Source: an uncultured Cardiobacterium sp. (GTDB taxonomy: Bacteria; Pseudomonadota; Gammaproteobacteria; Cardiobacteriales; Cardiobacteriaceae). From it: 64,000 bases of DNA. This document shows, in pieces, positions 25,252-33,311 of the stretch. Within the stretch, counting starts at the first letter, position 1, and each line of letters begins with the position of its first letter. The stretch covers positions 1 through 64,000 of the forward strand of contig NZ_CALIZP010000032.1 in assembly GCF_938028825.1 (NCBI RefSeq). The letters are read 5' to 3'. The notes under the pieces were generated by a model. It did no database searches, was not told the DNA's origin, and saw only the letters and a list, made by a program, of their open reading frames with translations. The position numbers and the translations under genes were made by a program.

Positions 25252-26757
25252 ATGTGCGGCATCGTCGGCATCGTCGGCAAACACTACGTCAACCAGGCGC
25301 TTTATGACGCGCTCACCGTCCTGCAACACCGTGGGCAGGATGCCGCCGGTATCGCCACCTGTGACGAAGACGGGCGCTTTTTCCTGCACAAAGACAACGG
25401 CCTTGTGCGCGACGTCTTCGACGAACGGGAAATGCGCCGCCTCGTCGGCTGCTTCGGCATCGGCCATGTGCGCTACCCCACCGCCGGCACATCCAGCGCC
25501 GCCGAAGCGCAGCCGCTCTACGTCAACTCGCCCTACGGCATCGCCCTCGCCCACAACGGCAACCTCACCAACAGCGACGAACTCATCCGCGACATCTACG
25601 CCAGCGACCTGCGCCACATCAACACCCGCTCCGATTCCGAAGCGCTGCTCAACGTCTTCGCCCACGAACTGCAACGCCAGGCGCAACTGCGCCCGACGCC
25701 GGATGCCATCTTCACCGCCGTCGCCGCCACCCACCGCCGTGTGCGCGGGGCGTATGCCGTCGTCGCCATGATCAGCGGTTACGGCCTCGTTGCCTTCCGC
25801 GACCCGTTCGCCATCCGCCCGCTCATCTACGGCGTGCGCGACGGCGAAGACGGCCTCGAATACATGATTGCCAGCGAATCCGTCGCCCTCGAATCCCAGG
25901 GCTACAGCGTGGTGCGCGACCTCGAACCCGGCGAATGCCTCATCATCACCGCCGACGGCAGCGTGCACCACCGCCAGTGCGCGGAAGCGCCGCGCCGCGT
26001 GCCCTGCATCTTTGAATACGTTTACTTCGCCCGCCCCGATTCCACCATCGACGGCATCAACGTCTATAAAGCCCGTCTGCGCATGGGCGAAAAACTCGCC
26101 GGACGCATCCGGCGCGAATGGCCGGAGCACGACATCGACGTCGTCATCCCCATCCCCGACACCAGCCGCAGCTCGGCCATCGAACTTGCTGCCCACCTCG
26201 GCGTCAAATATCGCGAAGGCTTCGTGAAAAACCGCTACATCGGCCGCACCTTCATCATGCCGGGACAAAAACAGCGGAAAAAATCCGTGCGGCAAAAACT
26301 GAACGCGATGACCCTCGAATTCCGCAACAAAAACGTCCTGCTCGTCGATGACTCCATCGTGCGCGGCACCACCAGCGAACAAATCATCCGGATGGCGCGC
26401 GACGCGGGCGCGAAAAAAGTGTACTTCGCCAGCGCTGCGCCGCCGGTGCGCTACCCGAACGTTTACGGCATCGACATGCCGACGCACAGCGAACTCATCG
26501 CCTACCGGCGCGAAGAAAACGAAGTCGCCGCCGCCATCGGTGCCGACCGCGTCATCTACCAAAGCCTGCCCGACCTCATCGACGCCTGCATGGACACCAA
26601 ATACAGCCTGCCCGAAGACTTCGACTGCTCCGTCTTCAACGGCTGCTACATCACCGGCGACATTGACGACGCCTACCTCGCCCGCCTTGAAGCCGCGCGC
26701 CGCGACAACAAAGCCTCGCGCAAGACGCCGATGGAAGAAGCCACGGAACAAAATTAG
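25252..26757 (+). CDS. purF: Amidophosphoribosyltransferase
   Basis: 501 residues. It catalyses the first committed step of purine synthesis, making phosphoribosylamine from PRPP and glutamine. The N-terminal nucleophile C2 follows the start Met (MCGIVGIVGK). The glutaminase half contains LQHRGQDAAGI, HVRYPTAGT, and HNGNLTN. The PRTase half holds VIPIPDTSRSSA and the PRPP loop LLVDDSIVRGTTS near residue 365. No cvpA or folC is upstream, unlike the E. coli order. AGGGG precedes the start. Confidence 0.97.
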   Translation: MCGIVGIVGKHYVNQALYDALTVLQHRGQDAAGIATCDEDGRFFLHKDNGLVRDVFDEREMRRLVGCFGIGHVRYPTAGTSSAAEAQPLYVNSPYGIALAHNGNLTNSDELIRDIYASDLRHINTRSDSEALLNVFAHELQRQAQLRPTPDAIFTAVAATHRRVRGAYAVVAMISGYGLVAFRDPFAIRPLIYGVRDGEDGLEYMIASESVALESQGYSVVRDLEPGECLIITADGSVHHRQCAEAPRRVPCIFEYVYFARPDSTIDGINVYKARLRMGEKLAGRIRREWPEHDIDVVIPIPDTSRSSAIELAAHLGVKYREGFVKNRYIGRTFIMPGQKQRKKSVRQKLNAMTLEFRNKNVLLVDDSIVRGTTSEQIIRMARDAGAKKVYFASAAPPVRYPNVYGIDMPTHSELIAYRREENEVAAAIGADRVIYQSLPDLIDACMDTKYSLPEDFDCSVFNGCYITGDIDDAYLARLEAARRDNKASRKTPMEEATEQN

Positions 26758-26767
26758 GAGTTATCTA

Positions 26768-27016
26768 ATGAATACCAAGACATATTTTTTACAAAAACCG
26801 CACCCGGAGAATCTGGCAAACTCTTTTACTGTGGACATTATTCGTGACAGGGAAAGCAGTGGACTGACCGCTGTATGCGAACCTCTCGGCATCGTCACCG
26901 AAGCAGAAAACCACGAAGCATTGATTAAGCGCGTATGGGCTGTTGCGCCGGAAATGTATGAATTGTGTGGATATGGCGTGGCTGACGACCACTTCCATCT
27001 GCACTTTCACGATTAA
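26768..27016 (+). CDS. Small DUF1902-like protein
   Basis: 82 residues with an AGGAG ribosome site 7 bases before the ATG, 10 bases after the purF stop. The segment SGLTAVCEPLGIVTEAENHE followed by ALIKRVWAVAPEMYEL matches the DUF1902 pattern, a HicB-like half-fold related to antitoxins. The tail HFHLHFHD is His-rich. No toxin-like partner (HicA) is next to it: the following gene is an AhpD-like protein. Could be a domesticated orphan antitoxin; function unknown. Confidence 0.7.
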   Translation: MNTKTYFLQKPHPENLANSFTVDIIRDRESSGLTAVCEPLGIVTEAENHEALIKRVWAVAPEMYELCGYGVADDHFHLHFHD

Positions 27017-27022
27017 AACACC

Positions 27023-27487
27023 ATGCGCCTGCATTACTCCCAATACGCAACCGCCACCTACCAGGCATTGCTCGCCCTCGAAGCCAGCCTCAAACTGGAT
27101 AACCCCCTCAAAGACCTCATCAAAATCCGCGTTTCGCAAATCAACGGCTGCGTCTTCTGCGTTGATATGCACGTCAAAGAAGCCAAACTGCACGGCGAGC
27201 GCGAACTGCGCCTTTATCACCTGCCCGTCTGGCGCGAATCCGCCCTGTTCAGCGACAAAGAACGCGCCGCGCTGCAATGGGCGGAAACCCTCACCCGCCT
27301 GGCTGACCACCCTGTCAGCGATGCCGACTACGCTGCCGTGCGCGCCCATTTCGACGAAGAAGAACTGGTCGCCCTCACCCACGTCATCAACACCATCAAC
27401 ACCTGGAACCGCCTCAACGCCGCCTTCGCCACTCCCGCCGGGGGGATGGACAAAATTATGGGGCTGAACAAAGCAGCATTAACATAA
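27023..27487 (+). CDS. Carboxymuconolactone decarboxylase family (AhpD-like) protein
   Basis: 154 residues, all-helical. The motif NGCVFCVDMHVKEAKLHGE contains the CxxCxxxH triad of AhpD-like peroxidase-associated proteins, here with both Cys present. Such proteins often act as alkylhydroperoxidases or in disulfide relay. The start lies 6 bases after the DUF1902-like stop, so purF, the small gene and this one may form one transcript. A specific substrate cannot be deduced. Confidence 0.9.
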   Translation: MRLHYSQYATATYQALLALEASLKLDNPLKDLIKIRVSQINGCVFCVDMHVKEAKLHGERELRLYHLPVWRESALFSDKERAALQWAETLTRLADHPVSDADYAAVRAHFDEEELVALTHVINTINTWNRLNAAFATPAGGMDKIMGLNKAALT

Positions 27488-27513
27488 ACCCGCAACATCC
27501 ACAGGAGATCCCT

Positions 27514-29238
27514 ATGAAAAATCCCAACAACCACCCAGCCCTCGCCGATTTTCGTGCCATCGTCGGCAAACGCCACACCATCACCGACCCGGCAAAAACC
27601 GTGCCCTACCGCAAAGGCATCCGCTACGGCGAAGGCGACGTGCTTGCCGTCGTCCAGCCACAAACCCTCTACCAGCTCTGGCAAATCGCCGAAACCTGCG
27701 TCGCGCACGACCTCATCATCATCATGCAGGCAAGCAACACCGGCCTCACCGGCGGCTCCTGCCCCTACGGCGACTACGACCGCCCCGTCGTCCTCGTTTC
27801 CACGCGCCACCTGAAAGGCATCCGCCTCATCGAAAACGGCGAACAGGCCATTGCCCTGCCCGGTGCCACCCTCTACGAACTCGAAGACGCCCTCGCCGCC
27901 ATTGGCCGCGAACCGCACAGCGTCATAGGCTCCTCCTGCATTGGTGCCTCCATCATCGGCGGCATCTGCAACAACAGCGGCGGCGCACTCATCCATCGCG
28001 GCCCCGCCTACACCGAAATGGCCGCCTACGCCCGCCTGAACGAAAACGGCCAGCTCGAACTCGTCAACCACCTTGGCATAAACCTCGGCGACCACCCCGA
28101 AGCCCTGCTCACCCGCCTGCAAAACGGTGACTACACCGACGCCGACATCCAGCCTGCGAGCGGGCAAACCTCCGATCATGAATACCAGACCCGCGTGCGC
28201 GACATCGACGCCGACACCCCCGCGCGCTACAACAACGACGGTCGCCGCCTCTTTGAGGCCTCCGGCTCGGCAGGCCGCCTCATCGTCTTCGCCGTGCGCA
28301 TCGACACCTTCGCCAAACCCGCGCGCCAACAAACCTACTACATCGGCGCCCACGACCCCGACACCCTCAGCGAGCTGCGCCGCCACATCCTCGGCACCTT
28401 CAAAAACCTGCCCGTCTCCGGCGAATACATGCACCGCGACTGCTATGACATCGCCGAACGCTACGGCCGCGACACCTACCTCGTCATCGACCGCCTTGGC
28501 AGCAAACACATCCCGCGCTTCTTCCGCTGGAAAAACACCTTTGACCGCTGGGCAGCCAAACTGCACCTGCCGGCAGCAAGCAGCGACCGCCTCATCCAGT
28601 GCATGACCGACGCCCTGCCCTCGCACCTGCCCGCTTTCATGCGCGACATGCACCAAAAATACGAACATCACCTCATCCTGAAAATGGCCGATGGTGGTGT
28701 GGACGAAGCCGCTGCCTACCTAGACGAATACTTCAGCGCCCACCCCGAACGCGGCGCCTACTACGCCTGCAACGGTGCCGAAGGCGCACAGGCGACCCTG
28801 CACCGCTTCGCCGCTGCCGGTGCCGCGAACCGCTACCACGCCGTGCACGGCAAACAAGTCGGCGACCTGCTCGCGCTTGACATCGCCCTGCGCCGCAACG
28901 AACGCGACTGGTTCGAGCGCCTGCCGCCGGAAATTGACCAGTACATCGCGCACAAACTCTACTACGGCCACTTCTTCTGCCACGTCATGCACCAGGACTA
29001 CATCTTGAAACCCGGCACCGACGCCGCAGAAGTCAAACACCTGCTGCTCGCCTACCTCGACGGCAAAGGCGCGGAATACCCGGCAGAACACAACGTCGGC
29101 CACCTTTACCACGCCAAAGAAGCGCTGGCAGACTTCTACCGCGCACAAGACCCGACCAACAGCTTGAACCCCGGCATCGGCAAAACCACGAAGAAAAAAC
29201 ACTGGGCGGACGACGGCTGCGGCTGCGGCGGACACTAA
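27514..29238 (+). CDS. dld: Quinone-dependent D-lactate dehydrogenase
   Basis: 574 residues. A peripheral membrane flavoprotein that oxidises D-lactate to pyruvate and feeds quinones. The FAD-binding part has MQASNTGLTGGSCPYGDYDR near residue 72, and IGSSCIGASIIGGICNNSGG near 145. The C-terminal membrane-binding and lactate domains contain EASGSAGRLIVFAVRIDTF, the HVMHQDYILKPG segment and EYPAEHNVGHLY. The tail ends in DDGCGCGGH, a short Cys/Gly cluster. AGGAG precedes the start. A terminator follows. Confidence 0.96.
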   Translation: MKNPNNHPALADFRAIVGKRHTITDPAKTVPYRKGIRYGEGDVLAVVQPQTLYQLWQIAETCVAHDLIIIMQASNTGLTGGSCPYGDYDRPVVLVSTRHLKGIRLIENGEQAIALPGATLYELEDALAAIGREPHSVIGSSCIGASIIGGICNNSGGALIHRGPAYTEMAAYARLNENGQLELVNHLGINLGDHPEALLTRLQNGDYTDADIQPASGQTSDHEYQTRVRDIDADTPARYNNDGRRLFEASGSAGRLIVFAVRIDTFAKPARQQTYYIGAHDPDTLSELRRHILGTFKNLPVSGEYMHRDCYDIAERYGRDTYLVIDRLGSKHIPRFFRWKNTFDRWAAKLHLPAASSDRLIQCMTDALPSHLPAFMRDMHQKYEHHLILKMADGGVDEAAAYLDEYFSAHPERGAYYACNGAEGAQATLHRFAAAGAANRYHAVHGKQVGDLLALDIALRRNERDWFERLPPEIDQYIAHKLYYGHFFCHVMHQDYILKPGTDAAEVKHLLLAYLDGKGAEYPAEHNVGHLYHAKEALADFYRAQDPTNSLNPGIGKTTKKKHWADDGCGCGGH

Positions 29239-29250
29239 ACCAACCTGCCC

Positions 29251-29273
29251 AAAGCCGGACACGATCCGGCTTT
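29251..29273 (+). terminator. Terminator after dld
   Basis: AAAGCCGGA - CACGA - TCCGGCTTTA, 12 bases after the dld stop. The T tract is short, so efficiency is uncertain. Confidence 0.6.
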
Positions 29274-29312
29274 ATCGTTGTTTCATCCCTGTTTGAAACG
29301 ACGATAACGACA
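29274..29312. repeat. Fragment of the Correia-like terminal repeat
   Basis: Within the 214-base gap between dld and the MerR gene, the string CCTGTTTGAAACGACGATAA matches the right terminus of the Correia-like elements (GTTGAAACGACTATA type). A second end-like string, CGTTGTTTCA, precedes it in opposite orientation. The downstream GGGTGCCCGG resembles the internal part of the long form. The rest of the gap shows no gene. Confidence 0.5.
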
Positions 29313-29452
29313 AGGTGACGGGGGTGCCGGGTGCGGGTGCCCGGCAACGACAAGGCGGGCAACCCGGTCATCCGCAAGTTGTTGCCCGCATGCGCAAGGT
29401 GCCGCCGCTAACGCGCCTGCAACGTCGCTAATGCCGCGCGCCTGCCCGCCGC

Positions 29453-29833
29453 TTATCCGCCCAGACTGCCCAGCGCCGGGCAGTTTTCCGCATCATGCGC
29501 GTCGGCCCGCGCGATTGTCTGCAAAAAAGCGCGGATTTCCATGAGCTGCGCAATCTTCTCTTCCACCTGTTGCAACTGCGCCGCCACCAGCGCATCGGCG
29601 CGGTCATGTTCCGCCGGCTGACTTTTCAGCCGCTGCAACAGGCGGATGTCATCCAGCGTGAAGCCCAGAGCGCGACAGGATTTGATGAATGCCAGCGCGT
29701 GCAGCGCCGCTTCGTCGTAAACGCGGTAGCCGTTGGCGGCGCGCTGCGGCGGCGGCAGCAGGTCGCTCTTTTCATAAAAGCGCACCGTCTCGGCATTTAC
29801 CCCGCTGCGCGTGCTCAGTTCCCGGATTTTCAT
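29453..29833 (-). CDS. MerR family metal-responsive regulator
   Basis: 126 residues. The N-terminal winged helix-turn-helix reads MKIRELSTRSGVNAETVRFY then EKSDLLPPPQRAANGYRVYD, typical of the CadR/PbrR/ZntR branch, followed by a dimerisation helix (residues 80-110). Candidate metal ligands are C118 in ENCPALGSLGG plus several His/Asp; the Cys that CadR and PbrR have near residue 77 is replaced (region SQPAEHDRAD). It is divergent from a cation-efflux gene whose promoter has a MerR-type operator, so it very likely activates that gene in response to Zn, Cd, Pb or a similar ion. The exact metal is not clear. Confidence 0.88.
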   Translation of the reverse strand: MKIRELSTRSGVNAETVRFYEKSDLLPPPQRAANGYRVYDEAALHALAFIKSCRALGFTLDDIRLLQRLKSQPAEHDRADALVAAQLQQVEEKIAQLMEIRAFLQTIARADAHDAENCPALGSLGG

Positions 29834-29840
29834 GTGCTGC

Positions 29841-29871
29841 TTGACCTCGTAGTGGCTACGGACTTTACCAT
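29841..29871 (+). promoter_or_regulatory. MerR-type promoter and operator of the cation-efflux gene
   Basis: TTGACC (29841-29846) and TACCAT (29866-29871) are separated by 19 bases, the unusual spacing typical of MerR-activated promoters. Within the spacer is the dyad CGTAG-TGG-CTACG (29848-29860). This resembles CadR/ZntR operators and faces the efflux gene at 29910. Confidence 0.8.
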
Positions 29872-29909
29872 CGCCGCCATGTTAACCAACCCACCGCGAG
29901 GAAATCACC

Positions 29910-30545
29910 ATGAACGATAACACCCTGACCCTGAGTGCCCTGCACGAACGCCATCACGACCATGCCCACGGCCACAGCCATGTGCCGCAGAACCGCAAAA
30001 TCCTGGCGCTGAGTTTCGCCCTCATCACCGCCTACATGGTCGTGGAATTTCTCGGTGGCTGGCTCTTCCGCAGCCTGGCGCTGATCGCCGACGCCGGCCA
30101 CATGGCGAACGACAGCTTCTCGCTCTTCCTCGCCCTGCTCGCCCTCTACCTCCCACCGCGCGGACAGAAAGGGTTTGCCCTGCTTAACGGCGCCTCACTG
30201 CTGCTGGTGGCGCTGCTGATTCTGCATGAAGCGTGGGAACGCTGGACAGCACCGGCGGCGATGCTGGCCGGGCCGATGCTGACGGTGGCGGTTGCCGGAT
30301 TGCTGGTCAACCTCATCGTCACCCGCCTGATGCTGCACGGCGACCATGACAACCTCAACGTCAAGGCCGCCTACCTGCATGTGCTGGCCGACCTGCTCGG
30401 CTCGGTGGTGGCGATTACGGCGGGGCTTGCCGCCTGGCTGCTCGGCTGGCAGTGGGTGGATACCGCCGCCAGCACCCTGCTCGCCCTCTTCATCCTGAAA
30501 AGCGGCTGGCAGATCAGCCGCCGGGCGTGGCGGGAATTACGCTGA
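29910..30545 (+). CDS. Cation diffusion facilitator (ZitB/CzcD-like), short form
   Basis: 211 residues. An N-terminal His-rich stretch (ERHHDHAHGHSH, residues 13-24) precedes six predicted membrane helices. The metal-binding helices carry LIADAGHMANDSFSLFLALL (helix 2) and AYLHVLADLLGSVVAI (helix 5), the classic H/D set of Zn exporters. Usual family members are about 300 residues; this one stops right after helix 6 with SRRAWRELR, so the cytoplasmic C-terminal metal-sensing domain is missing. Probably exports Zn or Cd under control of the divergent MerR protein. A strong terminator follows. Confidence 0.9.
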   Translation: MNDNTLTLSALHERHHDHAHGHSHVPQNRKILALSFALITAYMVVEFLGGWLFRSLALIADAGHMANDSFSLFLALLALYLPPRGQKGFALLNGASLLLVALLILHEAWERWTAPAAMLAGPMLTVAVAGLLVNLIVTRLMLHGDHDNLNVKAAYLHVLADLLGSVVAITAGLAAWLLGWQWVDTAASTLLALFILKSGWQISRRAWRELR

Positions 30546-30620
30546 AAAAGATGCGTGCGTTGCGGATGGATGCGCATCAGGCGGGAGGAACACCGGGTTC
30601 ATCCTGCAAACCGCGCCATT

Positions 30621-30648
30621 AAAAAACCGCCCCGAAGGGCGGTTTTTT
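30621..30648 (+). terminator. Terminator after the cation-efflux gene
   Basis: A6 tract, CCGCCC - GAA - GGGCGG stem, T6 tract, 75 bases after the stop. Its last T coincides with the start of a decayed Correia-like element. Confidence 0.85.
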
Positions 30649-30798
30649 ATAGTCGTTGCAAACAGAGATGGAGCGGTGTTGCCCCGCCTGGTCAGGTTCT
30701 CATAAAAATCGCTGCGCGATTTTATGGTTGCCCGCGCCGTACGGTCTGTGTTGTCTCCGCCTCGCCGCCTTGTCATATTCCTGTTTGAAACGGCGATA
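30648..30798. mobile_element. Correia-like element, long form, degenerate
   Basis: 151 bases beginning TATAGTCGTTGCAAAC and ending CCTGTTTGAAACGGCGATA, filling most of the gap between the efflux and SPFH genes. Internally it keeps CTCGCCGCCTTGTC and GCGGTGTTG core words plus a central hairpin CATAAAAATCGC / GCGATTTTATG that is also present in the 46770-46922 copy but absent from the 106-bp copies. The terminal repeats have several mismatches, so this is an older copy. Confidence 0.7.
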
Positions 30799-30846
30799 CC
30801 CCTGCTCCTTTTGTCCGCGTGGCGCATCGCCGCAGGGGCGCGATGT

Positions 30847-31695
30847 TTATGCCCCTGCGTTAATCGTCGGCTGGCTGCCGCGTTCCGAGCAGAGGACGAC
30901 CAGCAGGTTGCCGACGATGGCCGCTTTTTGTGCGTCGTCGAGTTTGACCGTGTCGTGTTCTTGTAGTTGTGCCAGCGCCGCCTCCACCATGCTGACGGCA
31001 CCGGTGACGATGCGGCTGCGCGCGGCGATGACGGCGTTTGCCTGTTGCCGTTGCAGCATGGCCTGGGCGATTTCCGGCGCGTAGGCGAGGTGGCTGATGC
31101 GCGCATCGAGCACGGCGACGCCTGCATCGGCAAGGCGGTCGGTCAGTTCGCTTTGCAGGTGCGCCGAGATTTCGGCGGCGTGGCTGCGCAGGGCAAGCTG
31201 CCCGTCTTCGTGCTGGTCGTAGGGGTAGCTGGTCGCCATCGCGCGCAGCGCCGCTTCGGACTGGATGTGCACGAAGCTTTCGCAGTCGTCCACGTTGTAC
31301 ACCGCTTCGGCGGCGCTTTCGACCTGCCAGACGATGACAGCGGCGATTTCGATGGGCGAGCCGTCCAGCTCGTTTACCTTCAAGCGACCGCTCTCGAAAT
31401 TACGCACGCGCAGCGAAATTTTCTTCTTTTGATACAGCGGGTTGTTCCAGCGCAGACCAGTATCGCGCACTGTGCCGCTGTATTTGCCGAAGAAGCTCAA
31501 CACTGCCGCCTGGTTGGGTTCGAGTTTGTAGCAGCCGCTTGCGATGAAGATGACCAGCGCCAGCAGCGGGAAGCCGAGGATGGCACCGGTTTCGTTTTTT
31601 GCGTTGATGGAGGCGATGAAGTAGAAGCCGAGGAAAAGCACCGCCGCAATTAGCACGGGGAAGCCGGAAAAGGAGGTTTTAGGTTTTTCGGTCAT
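30847..31695 (-). CDS. SPFH/Band 7 domain membrane protein
   Basis: 282 residues from MTEKPKTSFSGFPV. Two N-terminal membrane segments (about 9-30 and 38-56) are followed by an SPFH domain (YKLEPNQAAVLSFFGKYSGT ... IEIAAVIVWQV ... ISAHLQSELTDRLADAGVAV) and a helical C-terminus (PEIAQAMLQRQQANAVIAAR). SPFH proteins form membrane rings or microdomains and often recruit proteases. It is the last gene of the surE-nlpD-nudF-peptidoglycan-binding operon, 11 bases after the previous stop, pointing to a shared envelope role that is otherwise unknown. Confidence 0.9.
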   Translation of the reverse strand: MTEKPKTSFSGFPVLIAAVLFLGFYFIASINAKNETGAILGFPLLALVIFIASGCYKLEPNQAAVLSFFGKYSGTVRDTGLRWNNPLYQKKKISLRVRNFESGRLKVNELDGSPIEIAAVIVWQVESAAEAVYNVDDCESFVHIQSEAALRAMATSYPYDQHEDGQLALRSHAAEISAHLQSELTDRLADAGVAVLDARISHLAYAPEIAQAMLQRQQANAVIAARSRIVTGAVSMVEAALAQLQEHDTVKLDDAQKAAIVGNLLVVLCSERGSQPTINAGA

Positions 31696-31706
31696 GGGAT
31701 TTCCGC

Positions 31707-33311
31707 TTATTTGCAGGTGAGCGAGACGACGATGCCGCTGTTGCTGATGACGGCGCTGCATTGCCGGCCATCGCCGTCCGGGTAGTATTGCTGGCACCAG
31801 CCGATGTCAATGTTGCGCCCGCCGACGCTGCAACTGCTGAGGACACCGCCGCTCGTGCCGAGGCTGAGGATGCCGTTGGCGCGGGTGAAGCCTTTGTTGC
31901 CGCGCGGTTTGGCGGCTGGGGCGTCGGCGGCTTGCGCGAGGAGCGGGTCGCGCGCGGTGCGCAGGGCGTTTTGTGCTTCGACCCGGGCCTGGGCGGCGCT
32001 GCGTGCGGCGGTCTGCGCCTGTTGCCGCGCCTGTTCTTCGGCGCGGCGCGCCGCTTCGGCCTGCTGGCGGGTGCGTTCGGCTTGTGCCGCCGCTGCCGCG
32101 CGGCGGGCGGCGCGTTCTTCGTTGAGACGGCGCTGTTCGGCTTCGCCGGGGTTGGCGTTGCCGATATTTTGCGCCTGAGCACGCAGTTGCCGGGCTTCGC
32201 GGTTTGCCGCTTCGGTTTGCTGGCGCGCGGCGGCGAGTTCGGCGGCGTTGCGCGCAGCACGCTGTTCGTCTTCGATGCGTTCTTGTTCGGCGATGCGGCG
32301 TTCTTCTTCTTCAGCCTCTCTGGCGGCGGCTTCGGCACGGGCGCGCGCTTCGGCGGCTTTGCGCTGGTTTTCGGCGCTGCGCCGCGCTTCTTCCTGTTGT
32401 TGTGCGGCGTTTTGCGCGGCCAGACGCGCGCGGCGGTCGGCACCTTTGCGTTTGTCGTTCTTCTTGCCCGCTTCGTTTTCGGCCAGCATGAGTTGGTAGA
32501 TGAGCTGGTCGTCGAGGTAGCTGCCGCCCTTGGCCATTTTCCGCTCCTGGCGGAAGGCCTGGATGGCGCTGCTGTTGCCGGTGTTTTTGCCGGTTTTGTA
32601 GCCGAGGTTTTTCAGGGTGGCCTGGGTTTTTTTGCCGAGTTCGCGGTTGAAGGCGGGCAGCCAGCCGGTGTCAATTTTGCCGCTCTGGCTCACGCGGTTG
32701 GCTTTCTGGAAGGCTTTGATGGCTTTGGTGGTGGCGGCGGTCTGTTTGCCGTTCGCCGCGCCCGCGTCATGGCCGAGGTAGCGCAGGCCGGTTTGCACGA
32801 GTTTGATGAGCGCGCTGCTGTATTGGTTTTTTTGTGCGATTTTGTTGGCAACGAGCCAGTCGGTGATGTTTTTGCGGCCGTGCAATGCGGCGATGTCGTA
32901 GAGGGTGTAGCCGCGCGGGTCGGTTTTTTTCAGGTCGCATTTGTTGTTTTTGTGTTGTTTCAGGGCATCAAGGCGGCCTTCGGCGGCGGCCTGGAAGACG
33001 GCGCTTTGTGCTTTTTCGCATGGGGTTTGTGCGGGTTTGGCGGCTGTTCCGGCGGCGGGTTTTGTAGTGTTTTTGGCGGTTTTTTTGTCTGCCGGAGCAG
33101 TTTTTGTGCTTTTGGCCAGGGTTTTCCCCGCTGTTTGGGCGGCAGTTTTGGTGTTTTTGTTTGTCGCTGTTTTTGCCGGGGGCTTGGCGGTGGGTTTGGC
33201 TTTTGCGGTCGCGACGGGTTTGGCGGCGGCGGGTTTGGCCGGGGCGGCATGTGTGATGGGGGCGAGGCCGAGGGCGATGCCGAGGGCGAGGGTGATGAGG
33301 GTTTGCTTCAT
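31707..33311 (-). CDS. Secreted peptidoglycan-binding / coiled-coil protein
   Basis: 534 residues from MKQTLITLALGIALGLAPITH. After the signal peptide (about 1-22) comes a Lys/Ala/Thr/Pro-rich stretch (24-105) like a disordered wall-spanning linker, a single ankyrin-like unit (about 108-155, AAAEGRLDALKQHKNNKCDL then DPRGYTLYDIAALHGRKNI), two PG_binding_1-like modules (about 165-275, FQKANRVSQSGKIDTGWLPA), a long charged Ala/Glu/Arg coiled coil (about 285-450), and a C-terminal domain with four Cys (SSCSVGGRNIDIGWCQQYYP, QCSAVIS, LTCK). No catalytic motif seen. It overlaps nudF by ATGA. Likely a periplasmic structural protein linked to cell-wall remodelling; specific role unknown. Confidence 0.85.
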   Translation of the reverse strand: MKQTLITLALGIALGLAPITHAAPAKPAAAKPVATAKAKPTAKPPAKTATNKNTKTAAQTAGKTLAKSTKTAPADKKTAKNTTKPAAGTAAKPAQTPCEKAQSAVFQAAAEGRLDALKQHKNNKCDLKKTDPRGYTLYDIAALHGRKNITDWLVANKIAQKNQYSSALIKLVQTGLRYLGHDAGAANGKQTAATTKAIKAFQKANRVSQSGKIDTGWLPAFNRELGKKTQATLKNLGYKTGKNTGNSSAIQAFRQERKMAKGGSYLDDQLIYQLMLAENEAGKKNDKRKGADRRARLAAQNAAQQQEEARRSAENQRKAAEARARAEAAAREAEEEERRIAEQERIEDEQRAARNAAELAAARQQTEAANREARQLRAQAQNIGNANPGEAEQRRLNEERAARRAAAAAQAERTRQQAEAARRAEEQARQQAQTAARSAAQARVEAQNALRTARDPLLAQAADAPAAKPRGNKGFTRANGILSLGTSGGVLSSCSVGGRNIDIGWCQQYYPDGDGRQCSAVISNSGIVVSLTCK

